Part shown: one piece after another, positions 24,524 to 35,964 of the stretch | Numbering within the stretch: position 1 is the first letter of the stretch | Layout: each line of letters starts with the position of its first letter | Assembly: GCA_036346225.1 (NCBI GenBank) | Contig: JARFIW010001087.1 | Span: forward strand, 682,001 to 746,000 | Direction of reading: 5' to 3' | Origin: Platerodrilus igneus | Taxonomy: Eukaryota; Arthropoda; Insecta; Coleoptera; Lycidae | DNA length: 64,000 nucleotides | Made by a program: the position numbers and the translations under genes | The notes under the pieces: generated by a model | Told to the model about the DNA's origin: nothing | Seen by the model: the letters and a program-made list of their open reading frames with translations, nothing else | The model's database searches: none

Positions 24524-25300
24524 TTACAGAATAGTGGGTGTAAATAAGCTGTAGCTTCGATATTTCTTGTTTTTTGACTTGCAACTCTGTGTCTTTTTTG
24601 AACACGGTGATCTACAGCGCTTAGCCTTGTCTCCGAAGCGAGAGTGGTAATAGCACGTTCGCATGAGTGTATTGTCTAGCTCACTTTCCTGTGCAGAGCT
24701 GTTACTTGCAGTTTTCTCGACTTGTCCGATGTACCGCTGCAGTGCGTCTTGTAGCTGTGTCATTTGATCCGTCAGCATTTGCAGATTGTTGCTAACTGGA
24801 TCTTCTGATGCGGCATGGGCGTATGTTTCGTCGTTGACGTCCATCATTGTATCTGCTAATGATGCTTTTTTGTCTAGTGTGTCGGAATCGAATGCAGTTT
24901 AAATGCGTTTCACGTGTAGCGGTAGTGCGTTTTTACAATGCATTGCGATGATTTCGACGGTGGCGTCTGTACAGGCTAGATATAGCTTCTTTGCCAATAG
25001 TTGTGATGGTTTCTGATCGTCGAGCGGAATTCCGTCCATTATCTTCAGTATTTTTGGCTCTCTTGTGATCTTATATATGCGCAGTATATCTATTTACAAA
25101 TAAGTATATGGCTAACCCCTGGCTTTTCTGATAGTGTTGTGATTTTAGATGATAATTGCTTTAACAAACTAGCGGGAAAGTTTGCTACTAACAATCGATA
25201 TCGTGTTTGTTTGGATCGTATACCGTGAGCTGCGAATGAAGCTTTCGTTCGTAAAACCATAACTCCGGCGTTGCCCTTCAGAACTCCGTTAATCCAATTT
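24524..25300 (-). pseudogene. Element 2 gag
   Basis: Minus-strand capsid phrases: ILKIMDGIPLDDQKPSQLLAKKL (about 25060), VEIIAMHCKNALPLHVKRI followed by a stop (about 24960-24900), and TLDKKASLADTMMDV (about 24850). A 107-codon ORF (24847-24524) then runs to the gag end CYYHSRFGDKAKRCRSPC, the usual single zinc-finger-like terminus of this gypsy gag class. Confidence 0.85.
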
Positions 25301-25389
25301 GGCTCTTGACAGTTTCGACGGAGGTTGATGCCTGCGCGTGCTGTTTAGTTTAAATGGTGTTTTCTAACTTTTGTCGTGGTCGTTGAGGT

Positions 25390-25920
25390 ATTGATTGTGG
25401 TGATTTCGGTTATGTGACCTACTTGGTCGTGATCACCAATGTGATGGTGTGTTCGGTCGGAGTTAGAAATATCCTTGCGTTATGTTCTATGTCTGGATCA
25501 TCAATTCGTTGACCGTCGGATTGCGCGCTTTACTTCGTCGCGGCCGCCAATGTATTGACCGCTCGTCTTTCTTGTTTTTCGCTTGTCGTGGTCACCAATG
25601 TAATGTAGTGACCGTCAAGGTGCGCGTTCTTCTTTTTTCGTCGGAGTCGCTCATGTAATGATCCGTTGGTTGTGTACTCTACTTCGTCGGGATCACCATT
25701 GTAATGTAGCGATCGTCAAGGTGCGCGTTCTTCGTTTTTCGTCAGAGTACTAATGTAATGACCCGTTGGTTGCGTGCTCTACTTCGTCGGGATCACGATT
25801 GTAATGTAGCGACCGTCAAGGTGCGCGTTCTTCTTCGTCGGGGTCACCAATTTAATGACCTGTTGGTTGCATGCTCTACTTCGTCGGGGTCTCCAATGTA
25901 ATCTTCCTTCGTCGGGCACT
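25390..25920 (-). repeat. Tandem-repeat leader of element 2
   Basis: About six imperfect units alternate the phrases ttcgtcggggtcaccaatgt and gaccgtcaaggtgcgcgttc. On the minus strand each unit contains ACATTGGTGACCCCGACGA, which looks like the LTR-end/primer-binding/leader junction of many arthropod gypsy elements, here repeated in tandem. Confidence 0.85.
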
Positions 25921-25924
25921 GTAG

Positions 25925-26259
25925 TGGTAATAGCTGGCTTTGGGCGCGGCGAGAAAAGAGTAGACGTTGGCTATGGGCACGGCGTTTATGGGTTCGGAGC
26001 ACCGGCTATGGGCTCGGTGCGGTAGGGACTAACTATTTAACACTGGCTATGGACACAGTAGTAAAATAGTCTTTAATCTTTCAGAGTGAGTCAGCAAAAC
26101 AGACTGGTCTCTCTCGCAAAAGCGCGCAGATTTATATCGCTGCTTAGTCGACTCAATTTGTGTATTTATTAACCAAAAAGCGTTATAACATCTGGTAGGC
26201 ATACAATTAACTTATAACTACTTGAAATGTCACGTTGACGTAGATAAATTGTCATTACA
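25925..26259 (-). repeat. 5' LTR (shared part) of element 2
   Basis: Counterpart of 24121-24453. Its outer edge at 26259 abuts element 1 gag (ICLEME phrase on the minus strand). Confidence 0.85.
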
Positions 26260-26261
26260 AT

Positions 26262-26628
26262 TACTTCCATTTCCAGACAGATTGTTTCAACAGTTTCGAA
26301 AGTTAGTTTTTTTTTCACTTAAGATACGACTTCTAGTAGCATGATCAATAATACCATGAACAATTTTGTCACGCAAGGCATTTTCTAGAAAATCAAAATT
26401 GCAATTATGTGCAATTTATTTAATGGCAATTAAAAAATCTTTAAAATTTTCTCCATGCTGCTGGTTTCTACACCAAAACTTATACCTTTCTGTTACTTCT
26501 AGCTGACCCGTTGAGTAATGCTGTTCTAAAAGTTCAGCTAACTCCATAAAACTTTTATTAGTTAACTTGTCCGGCAACACAAGATTTTTAAAATTCTATA
26601 CAGTTCTGGTACTGTTACAATTAACAGC
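26262..26628 (-). pseudogene. Gypsy element 1 gag, capsid part
   Basis: Minus-strand text: QLLIVTVPELYRILK, then (shifted) LPDKLTNKSFMELAELLEQHY, VTERYKFWCRNQQHGENFKDF, NFDFLENALRDKIVHGI, ATRSRILSEK and ETICLEME. This is the classic Ty3/gypsy retrotransposon gag domain. It carries a frameshift and a stop, and is cut by element 2 on one side and by SINE copy 3 on the other. Confidence 0.9.
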
Positions 26629-26639
26629 TGATTAACCTT

Positions 26640-26888
26640 GTCTTACTAAGCACAGGGCCCCGGGTTCGAATTCCGACATGGTCCGCTTGAAAAATGTTTG
26701 GCGAGCATTTTTTACCAAAAAACGCCCTACTTTGGATGAGAGGTAAAATGGAGGTTCCGTGTGTAAGTGTTGTCTCACACGATAAAGATCCCTACCCTGC
26801 TTATTTCAAAATTTTTCTGGTAAAAAGAACTCGCTTCCTGGCCAATGTAGTACCTTTGGGTGGAGCATTGGAAAAAAATCAAATGTAG
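26640..26888 (+). repeat. tRNA-derived SINE, copy 3, inserted in gypsy element 1 gag
   Basis: The head carries cgggttcgaattcc (B-box-like), followed by the family body and gagcattgg tail. It is flanked by an exact 11-bp target-site duplication, tgattaacctt, at 26629-26639 and 26889-26899. It splits the N-terminal gag coding region of the minus-strand gypsy element, so it is younger than that element. Confidence 0.92.
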
Positions 26889-26899
26889 TGATTAACCTT

Positions 26900-27154
26900 A
26901 TTACTTTCTTCTGTTTGGGTAACCTCGAAATAAATTTCTGGACGTTCTAGATAATTTTCAAACAATTCTACATTATCGTACGATATCACTATCTGCCATA
27001 TCACGTCTTTTGCATTACTTATTTTTTGAAACACACTTTTCCAAACGACATAAAAATTAGGATTGTGCATGGCATTAATTTTGTTTACTCGCTCTTGACC
27101 ATTCGCAAATGCACTGAACATATTTATTATGCTGTTATCAATCCTTGTCGCCAC
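26900..27154 (-). pseudogene. Gypsy element 1 gag, N-terminal part
   Basis: A minus-strand ORF with VELFENYLERPEIYFEVTQTEESNKV, the N-terminal phrase of gypsy gag, continues across the SINE into the capsid part. A dinucleotide microsatellite lies just upstream. Confidence 0.85.
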
Positions 27155-27156
27155 TG

Positions 27157-27158
<2 letters not shown>

Positions 27159-27232
<74 letters not shown>
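27159..27232. repeat. (AT)n microsatellite
   Basis: About 70 bp of alternating AT. ORFs reading Ile-Tyr repeats across it are artefacts. Confidence 0.98.
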
Positions 27233-27239
27233 TGCTATG

Positions 27240-29138
27240 TACTACTGTAATTATCGAGCCCCTACGTTGGGCTGTTATATTAATTATGCTATGTCCCTCT
27301 TTAAATTATTCGCGCTCCATCGTTTGGGTGACCATATTATTTATTCTATGAATAAACAAGAATTGTAATTATCTCCTCCGACGTTGGGCTGTCTTATTAA
27401 TATTGCTATCAATTTCCTCCAGAAACTTAACTGAATTTTATCTTGAACCTTGTCTACCAATAACAAAATTTGATACGTTACCGCCTTACTTGTCATCAAT
27501 TTCCTATTCAACTCGTAGCTCCTCCTTGAACTGTTTAAATTAACAAATCACTCCCATTAACTTTATCTTATGACCTCGACTAGCATTTATTTGGAATTAT
27601 AAAATTCAGGTAATTCGATTTTATATAATGAAACCAATATTGTGTACAGCTTTTGTAAATTATTTGAAATACACTTTTCAATTAGTTAATGTTGTAAATT
27701 TCATTTATTAAACATCATTTACTATTTACTCAAAACCCAAAGTCACCAAAAAAACCTATTATCTTTATAAAAAAAAGAAGTGTGGAACGTTCTAATCCTC
27801 TTATCATATTACTCACTTTACACGTATGCAACTTCTTTTGTTGACTTTTTCACATTCATATTATATTAAGCAAATTCAATAAAAAATAAAAAAATATAGA
27901 AAAATAAAATGTCTTATAACTAAAATCAGACCTGGTCTATTTTTCTTCATATCGACGCATCCATTTGAACAAAAATTATCTTCCCCCAATTCAGGATTAT
28001 TACATGCCATTCGAAATATTATTTATCCACACGCTTGAACCATTGCATTTAAATTATTGCCATCACCCTCTGGACTACCATTATTAACTTATGCACCTCA
28101 ATTTATTGTCGTTTCATTTCAGACTCAGAACTACTTCTTATCAATTTCCCCAAATCGAATATCGTAGTTTATTTTCTCCCCTTACTCGTAGTCTGTTTCC
28201 CCGGACTTAAAAATTGTAGTTTGTTTCCCCGGACTTGAAATCGTTGTCTATTTTCGCCCCGGACTTAGAAGCCCTATTATTTTTATGTTTTAGTTTAAAA
28301 TAAATTCTCCAAAATCTACTTACGTTTAATCGGCAATTACAGTTTTCATTTTGGTACTTATTTTATCTTTCACTTTTAAAATTATTACGTATCACTTTAT
28401 TTTATAGCGGCGCACTTCGGCCTTTGTTGAGTTGCAAACTGACCTCGTTATCACTGTACCTGCTAATATATTATTGAGTTCCCACTCCTTCAGTGGGTAT
28501 GGTCTAGAAACTTGTCGCTCATTATTAACGAATCAAATATTTGCATTTAAAGTGGTTTCTGATGTAATTTTCTATGCTTCCCAATAATTGTAACCTGCTT
28601 GCAGCTGTCTTCGTTATCAACATGCGGTGTTTTGATAAATCTAATTGCTTTTCCATAAACAACTGATGCAATTCGACTTTTAATTTTCATATCTACATGT
28701 TATTCACGCAATTTTTAATCTTCTTTCTTATCAAAAATGGCCAACTATCTGCACGCATGTAATTGTTTGGAACTCTTTTGAATGCGTGTCTGATTACACT
28801 TTATTATGTTTACATATAAATATACGCGTGCTTCCACTGAAAAATACCATTCTTTGCTTTACCTAAATTAACTAAAACTTTATCTACGGGGTATTAAATA
28901 TTTTCTATTTACCTAATGCATGTGTTTCTGGTTTCTACGCTAACTATGCGTCTTCCTATGTTTATTTGCGTCACTTAAAATTACTTATACTTTATATACA
29001 GGGTGTTGACTGTTTACAAACTATCTCCATTTCTCAATTATTTACTAAATAAATGCAGTTTTCTGCTGCCTATGGTAATTTCTCCTTTCTAAACGACCTT
29101 TACTATAAAGTACACCCTTAAACAACCCCTTATCACAG

Positions 29139-29140
<2 letters not shown>
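27240..29140 (-). other. Long leader of gypsy element 1
   Basis: No coding similarity over 1.9 kb between the gag start and the 5' LTR. Two copies of a phrase like acgttgggctgt sit at about 27263 and 27382. A short tandem array (gtagtttgtttccccggact-like, about 27 bp, four units) lies at 28162-28270. The region shares motifs with 36-38.4 kb. Confidence 0.55.
28162..28270. repeat. Short tandem repeats in the element 1 leader
   Basis: About four imperfect units of gtagtttgtttccccggact plus spacer, period about 27-29 bp. Confidence 0.8.
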
Positions 29141-29176
<36 letters not shown>

Positions 29177-29418
29177 CTCTCTTCCGAGGTATATTTCTTC
29201 GTTAGACTTTTACCGGTAAACTTCTAATGTTCCGCTCTTGTAATCAAAACACAACGATCTATTTAATCCGTTTATTACTTCTTCCGTCAGACACAATCAC
29301 ATTCACCATACTAGGCTTTCTCATGCCATGTGCACACCTGCATCCTAATAAGTTTAGGAGGGCCACCCTTCTACATTTACATTAATACAGTATTAAACAT
29401 TTTGTTACTATATGCTAC
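29141..29418 (-). repeat. 5' LTR of gypsy element 1, with an AT microsatellite at its inner end
   Basis: This is the counterpart of 13733-13998, ending tatgctaca at 29418 just before TAAGT. Its inner end has expanded into an (AT)n tract (29141-29175), so the exact LTR border there is uncertain. Confidence 0.85.
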
Positions 29419-29423
29419 ATAAG

Positions 29424-32400
29424 TAAACAGTAGTGATTTCAAACTACCTCCATCTTTAAGTAATCTTCCTATTGGTCAGAACCAGATAAAAGATATATTT
29501 TTAGGAATGTTAGAAAAGCAAGTAGTAGTAAACACATGTCTGAACTATGTTTGCCCATATTTATGCAAGTATAACTGCGTCAATTCTTATAATGTTCTTG
29601 CGAAATAATTTACTACAACAAAGCTGTAACTATACCTTCACATTAATTGAAAATAGAAACAAATATAAAAAAGTTTTTAGACTATTCCACGACTTTTGTT
29701 TTTAACTATATAGTACACTTACGTTTTTATTACAAATACATGATAGACATTGTTAAGTAAATATTAAAAATCAAATTTATCAAACTTCTCTTAACCAAAT
29801 TCTTAACCTAATCACACAGACATACAGGTCTTTTATAAAAATCTCAACAACCTGCCCAGAAACCCAAAATATTACCGACAAAACTAAAACCCAAAATAAA
29901 AATATGGTTGTGGAATGATAGTATTGTTTCCAACAGCGTTGACATTACTGCAGTATTATTTTAAAATCGATGTTACAGTATAAATATTTTCTGTTCAGTT
30001 TTCATACTGAAAAAGACTTGTAGGCATCTTATTACGTTTAGAAAATTTTCTATTTCGTAACTGTTACTAAGTATAGAGCAAACATATGATGAAATCGTTA
30101 ATTTAAATAATCACCATAGCAACAATTTCTTTACGAATTCTTAACTTATCGCCAAGCCAATACTGCATATTCTAGACACTTTAATTTTGACGTTGACGAA
30201 TCTTGCCTCTTTCCTTTTGTTATGCATTTTTTTTTTGTTTTTTCACTTTGTAAAAAGTTATGATAAAGCACTTTTTCAAGACTACGCTTCGAATACACCT
30301 TGCTTCCTATGTATTTATCATAGGTTAAATATTTATTTACAAATCTATAACTTGACATTACATTAAAGTTATATTAGCAAATAGTGATGCGTTTAGGTGA
30401 ACTGAAAACACTGTGTTGCATCCTTTCCTAAAAATTTCTCACTTTCTTCATTGTGCATTAAAGGATTGTTGAGATTTTAAAACAACTAATACTTATAGGC
30501 ATGATACAACTACACTAGGTATGACAATCCAGCGGTAGTCAAATGCGTATCCACAGCGCAACCTCTTTTAGTGACGTCAGTTAGGTCTCTAAACAGTTAT
30601 TACTGTCGTTTGTATTATGGTCATTGCTGTCACAATGCATAGGAGTAGAATGGCACTGTATTCCTGTCAGATTCCCTTTTTTGGCGCGTACTTCGTAGCA
30701 ATATATGGGTGTGTCGGCTAACTTCAGTGGTGCGGAAGTGGTTTCCTATGGATAAATAAGAAAAGAAAATAAAGAAATACAAAATAATAAATAACATGGT
30801 TTGAATACAAAAATTTTGCGTTACATTAACACTTATCCTAAAATGTTTTTCTACTTTTTGTTAAAATCGAGGAGCGACAAACCGTCTGCCACATCAACTT
30901 CTTATAATGTTATGAACGAACTTCGTTCGTTTATGAAATCTATTTGTCTGTGTGTCTGTCTGTCTGTGTGTCCGAGGTCTTTTTAATGGTCGGACATCAA
31001 TGTGTGATACATCAATCGATTCAGCTCGGTGTCCAGAGCTTAAGTTTTGATGTCAGTTGAAATCGGGCCACGGGGACGCCGAGCCCCCGGGAAAATCGAC
31101 AGGGATAATTAAAATTTTAAATAAGTTTAAAATCAATATGCGACACATATTTGAACAATTTATGGCATTTCATGCCAATTATTCCAATATTATAGACATT
31201 GTTTATACTTAAATTTTGATTACCAAAAATAATTATTCATAAAAAAAAAAAAATTCTTATCTTATTGATGAGAACTAATATATAGCTTTTAAAATATTTA
31301 TTCAATAAAATAAAATATATTAAAATGTCTCTTTTGTTGTTTATAAATTTTGTATTTTATCTGAATACTTATAATTATTACAACATAATAATTTTAATTC
31401 CTTTAAATTGTTTTAAAGTAAGTCTACATTTGGAAGTTCGTTGCGACAATGCCTTGCATTTTCAACTTGTTTTTATATTGAACACGGTTATTCCTTATAA
31501 AACTCCCTTGTTTGGGTTACCATAAAATAAAATTATATAATAAAATATTTCTTTCAATAACATATTATCACTGGAGTAGCTGAATATCCTTTGCAATTAG
31601 CTGACTTTACCTAGTTCCTAAATGAATTCATATAAAAATTGAACCTAGATTTTAACTCTATTCACATAAAAAAATATCCAATAAAAATACAAAATATTCT
31701 TCATTTAACAAACAATTTCTTAACCTCAAATCTGGCCAGGTATTACTAAAATAAATTCCAAAAGCAAAAACAAATTAAGCCAAATCACTAAATCAAACCT
31801 GAAGAAAACATTAAATTCCATCCAACAATAATACTTCATACCAAATTTTTCCCATTTTCCATATAAATCATGTGACATAAATCTCAATTTGGTTGGTAAT
31901 ACACTTAGTAACGCCTGGAAAATAACCTTTTCATTCTACTTGTTCATTGTCCATTGCAAAAATGCTAAATTGGTTTAGTTTTACTAATTTTAAATTTTTA
32001 CTAATAAAACTGGTATATAAAATCACCGTTCACTCCTTCCATTGCTAATTAGTTCAACCAAATAATTACCTTCATATTTGCTTGATTTCCTATTCTATAA
32101 ATACTAATCCATTTAAATTCAAATGCACATATAAAATAAACAATATAAACATAAAAGTTCATTCTATTCACAGTTTTCAAAACTTTCAGGCTTTCCAGAG
32201 ACCTCCAGTGTTTCATTGGTGAAATGCTTTCAGTTTTGAACTTTAAACTACAACACCTTAACACATCACAACCCAAAATCCCTACTTAATAGCGGGATGT
32301 ACTTAAACTAGTCAAATATCAACTCTTTTCAAACGGTTGCAACAACAATAATTCCACCCACAGGTGCATGAAATATACCTTGCCCCACGTGATCGTAAGT

Positions 32401-34500
32401 TCACATACTTTGTCGTATGCCGTGTTTTTGTTATCTCTGCGAAACGTCCATCTTACATTTTTTTAATGCTGCATTCCCTTCAACATTACGTCTAACTTAA
32501 TCTCATATCATATCTAAACCACGCAGCCACATCTGCCGTCTTCTATTAGCGCGTGTTTCTACATGTTGATGTCAACTAATTACTGGTATCCAAATAACTA
32601 AAATTAAATCTCAATCAGATGTCTAATTCTGGTATTATTTTCCCAACTCTATATTCTTAATTGAGGGATTTCTTTTTGTCATTGCGCAATCTTGCTATTG
32701 TGTTTATGAAATGAAACGCGGGAAGTGCGCATTATCATGTAATTTACATAAGCTTAAATTTGGGTTTTTTGTCTGAAACAATATAAATGCATACGTTGTA
32801 ATGTATTGTATGAAAAAGATTAATTCACCTATAATCTTATACCTGTGTATTTTTCCTATATAGCGTCTGGTTGTTACATTGGTTTTCTTTATGGTAACTT
32901 AAACTATGTAATATTAAATTTAATTTATTCAACTAAAATTTTTAAAAGCTCGTATTTGCGAAGCATATATTAACAAATTTACTGTATGTACTTAATAATT
33001 TTGATATCTTTCTTTAAAAAAATTACGTATTTCTACTGTGAAATTTCACGCTTATAATTGATTTGTTTAAATTTTTGTGATTTAAAATAGTTGACAACCC
33101 TGAGTTGAGTTCCAATACGTATCTAACAAAGATAAAACCATTATATCTGTGGTTTTAAGTTTATGATTTAAATAAAAATACTGATTTTACAGCATGCCAA
33201 GTTTTTGAACCCTATTATACATGAAATTAAAATTATACAGAGTGCTTTGATAACAAATTTGTCATTCAAGCTTAATTACGCCTTACCAATTTAATTTTTA
33301 TATTTAGCGTAACGCAGTGCATTACAATTGCTTTAATATTTTGGTACAAGTTGTGCCGTGATAGCAGTTGTAGTATATAATATTCCTTCTAGCATTAGGT
33401 TTAACCATTCTTGTTTAGTAGTATAAGATAGTATTAGTGTTAGTACAGGGTAGGAACCTGTTTTTAATCGAGTTCCAAGAGCTCTGTGAGTATTGTTAAG
33501 TTAGCGATGAAGGAACGCCGGAGCGTGTCGATTGCTTTGAATAAGTGAGTAAAGCACGACTAAAAAACAAAGCAAGTGCTTTGTGTATAATGAAAGTGCA
33601 AACAGAAGTATTTTAAACAATGCAGCCTAGTGGTGAAGCCTGCTGAAGTCATCCTAAAGGACAGTTGTCTACGATATAGGGTAGGATCGATCCTAGTTAT
33701 TATTTTCATTGTTATACTTGGGGTTTGTGTGAAGTAGTCATTCAGTACTCTGTGTCGTATGAGTAGCAAAGCGGTTAACATTCCACGGAGATCAATGTTT
33801 GCAAGGAAAGTAAATGAACCGGTAGTGGGCTTAATGTATTGTAGTGCAGGTCGTTTTTGGTTACGTGTAGATATTCGGACTTAGTTATGTAAAGACAATG
33901 AGAATTAATACCTACCATTTCTCAATGAACTATAATTAGTTTCTTAAGTAGTGTAGGGTCAATTTAGTGATTAGTTATACATGTTTATTGCATTACTTCT
34001 TTTATATAAAATATTGCAATAAAGGTTGATACAGAATCAGAGGTGTTATTATTTACTCTATTTCAATCACGTTTGAGGGGAAAGTCTCAAGGTGTTTAAA
34101 TTTACCCCATGTTTGTCCAAAATATAGGGCTCATACAGACCATGTATATATATTTTTTTATTTGTATTGTTTCAGAAAAAGTTTAATTTTATTTTAACTT
34201 AACAATAAACGTTGTTTACAAACAAATTAGGAAATTTATTATTTAATTTTTAAAAAAGGCAAGTCTTCTAATAGGTTTGTTAAAACCACAACCGTCCAAA
34301 CCTGTTCTGCTCCACCCTATCTGTAATACACAGAGTGATGTAACATTTATCTAAATATACAATTTGTATAAAGATAATAAACTATATTGATACTATTTTT
34401 AATGTGATAAATAAGCATTTATTCCCAACCACCATTAAAAAAGTTTTATTAAAACATTCTTTGTTATTCCTATTAGGAGCGGAAATTTCGCAGCAGGTGA
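29424..34500. other. Mostly unassigned DNA downstream of the P450 gene
   Basis: No coding similarity seen. Noted features are a (TCTG)n-like stretch with an adjacent palindromic acgaacttcgttcgt (30917-30970), a GC-richer block at 31020-31110, and an AATAAA-containing stretch at about 33350-34060 that could be a solo LTR or transcript end but has no second copy here. Confidence 0.4.
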
Positions 34501-34508
34501 TTCTTCAC

Positions 34509-34622
34509 TCACTTATCTACTTCATAAATACATAGCTTTAGAGGATCTGAAATACCATAAACAGGATTTACTTCAAAAGTCGCATCTTTGTGATGCCATT
34601 CTAGGTAAAAATTCCTAATGAT
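34509..34622 (-). CDS. P450 terminal exon E
   Basis: A 38-codon exon follows a cttatag acceptor only 52 bp after exon D. It reads IIRNFYLEW through [12 protein letters not shown] and stops at TGA. Length and position fit the C-terminal beta region of P450s ([12 protein letters not shown]...DPLKL). It was identified by splice sites and frame rather than by a long ORF. Confidence 0.8.
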   Translation of the reverse strand: MIRNFYLEWHHKDATFEVNPVYGISDPLKLCIYEVDK

Positions 34623-35215
34623 CTATAAGATATAGAATGTTAGCAACAAAAGTATTATAAAGTTCTTAGTTTACCTTTGCAATTCCTACTTCCAACTCTA
34701 ACAATGTGAAACGTTTGCCAAGACAGGATCTTGGTCCGAAACCAAAAGGCATTGTCACAAATGGATGTGTCGATTTGGCAGATAGGTTTCCAGTAGTGCT
34801 TCGTAGCCAACGTTCGGGAATGAATTCTTTTGCCTTTGGATAGTATTCTTCTGACAAAGATTGAAATAGATTGGCTGTCGCGACGGTAGTCTGTGAAATA
34901 CAGTTATACTAGTTCTAAAGAAGTTGTATATAAGTTTATATAGGTATGGTTCAACATTTCAAAATGTTATCATATAGGTAAGGGCTACATTTAAATTGAA
35001 TTTCTATAAATTGTTTTAACAGAAGAATTTGAAGGAGTCGTTATATTATTGTTATTAATAAAAGGCAGAACATCTACATTTCATAAATACAACTAGATTT
35101 TTATCGAACAAAACGTTTTTCTATTTTTATAATTGACACCTGACGTCGAGCTGTGGATCTTGATTTCCTTTTCCATAGGTAACTTTGATCCAATCGTAGA
35201 GCAGTCAGCTATTGC

Positions 35216-35267
<52 letters not shown>

Positions 35268-35921
35268 CTTGAACCTGTATCCTGTTACCAATTATGCCAC
35301 TGAGACGAATACACAATTGGGAAATTTACAAATTTAAATCGTGTACACGACGATACATCAACCTAACTTTCAACTACGTTCGGCATTTTTGTCAATCATA
35401 TCTGACATTGTCAATTTTTGACTTATGTCAGTTATAGACAGGAAGCTACGCTCAAAATTATGTTTATAAGTGATCATTTGGGCTTTTCATAAAAGTCTAA
35501 GTTATTATTTCATCTTATTCACTATAATACGATAGTATTTATCAACTTACCTTGTGTAATTAACTACCTAAAATATTTATATATTTAATACTTGGCTTAT
35601 AGCCATAATTTTGAGCGTAGCTTCCTGTCTATAACTGACATAAGTCAAAAATTGACAATGTCAGATATGATTGACAAAAATGCCGAACGTAATTGAAAGT
35701 TAGGTTGATGTATCGTCGTGTACACGATTTAAATTTGTAAATTTCCCAATTGTGTCATCGGTCTCGGTGGCGTAATTGGTAAACGCATGGTTCCGGCAAA
35801 ACCAGGATACAGGTTCAAGTCCTGTCCAAGACCTTATATTTTCCATCTTTCAATTACTAGCTCGATTTGAACTGATCATTTGGGCTTTGCATAAAAGTCT
35901 AAGTTATTATTTCATCTTATT

Positions 35922-35964
<43 letters not shown>

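Larger units (their letters stand above)
23856..26259 (-). mobile_element. Gag-only Ty3/gypsy derivative (element 2) inserted in element 1
   Basis: Two related blocks, about 24121-24453 and 25925-26259, have the same orientation and behave as LTRs. On the minus strand each starts TGTAATGACAATTTA. The one at 24453 is preceded by a G-rich polypurine tract (taggggggagtat, 24454-24466). ATTAC lies outside the element at 26260-26264 and again at 23851-23855, a probable target duplication. Between the LTRs are a tandem-repeat leader and a gag gene, but no protease, RT or integrase. DNA at 23856-24120 has no counterpart in the other LTR; it is either a longer LTR end lost from the 5' copy or later change. 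Confidence 0.78.
13733..29418 (-). mobile_element. Ty3/gypsy element 1 (nested host of three later insertions)
   Basis: Two diverged LTR copies bound the element: 13733-13998 (3' LTR) and about 29165-29418 (5' LTR). Immediately outside both is the same pentamer, TAAGT (13728-13732 and 29419-29423), a 5-bp target duplication. A polypurine tract (aatgggggaaag on the minus strand, 13999-14010) adjoins the 3' LTR. Between the LTRs, on the minus strand, lie gag (27.15-23.7 kb, interrupted), the zinc knuckles and protease (18.2-17.6 kb), RNase H (17.5-17.0 kb) and integrase (16.9-14.05 kb). Three later elements inserted into it: a SINE, a gag-only gypsy derivative and a BEL element. Without them the element would be roughly 7.5 kb. 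Stops, frameshifts and a missing RT palm make it inactive. Confidence 0.88.

Noticed and set aside
27026..27368. ORFs rich in Ile-Tyr
   Set aside because: They are translations of the (AT)n microsatellite.
33350..34060. A solo LTR ending at an AATAAA signal
   Set aside because: No second copy, TG...CA pair or target duplication could be identified in the window.
35761..35833. A functional tRNA gene
   Set aside because: The cloverleaf folds, but position 33 is C, one acceptor pair is mismatched, and SINE body and (AT)n tail follow, with a damaged inverted copy nearby. A SINE head explains all of this.
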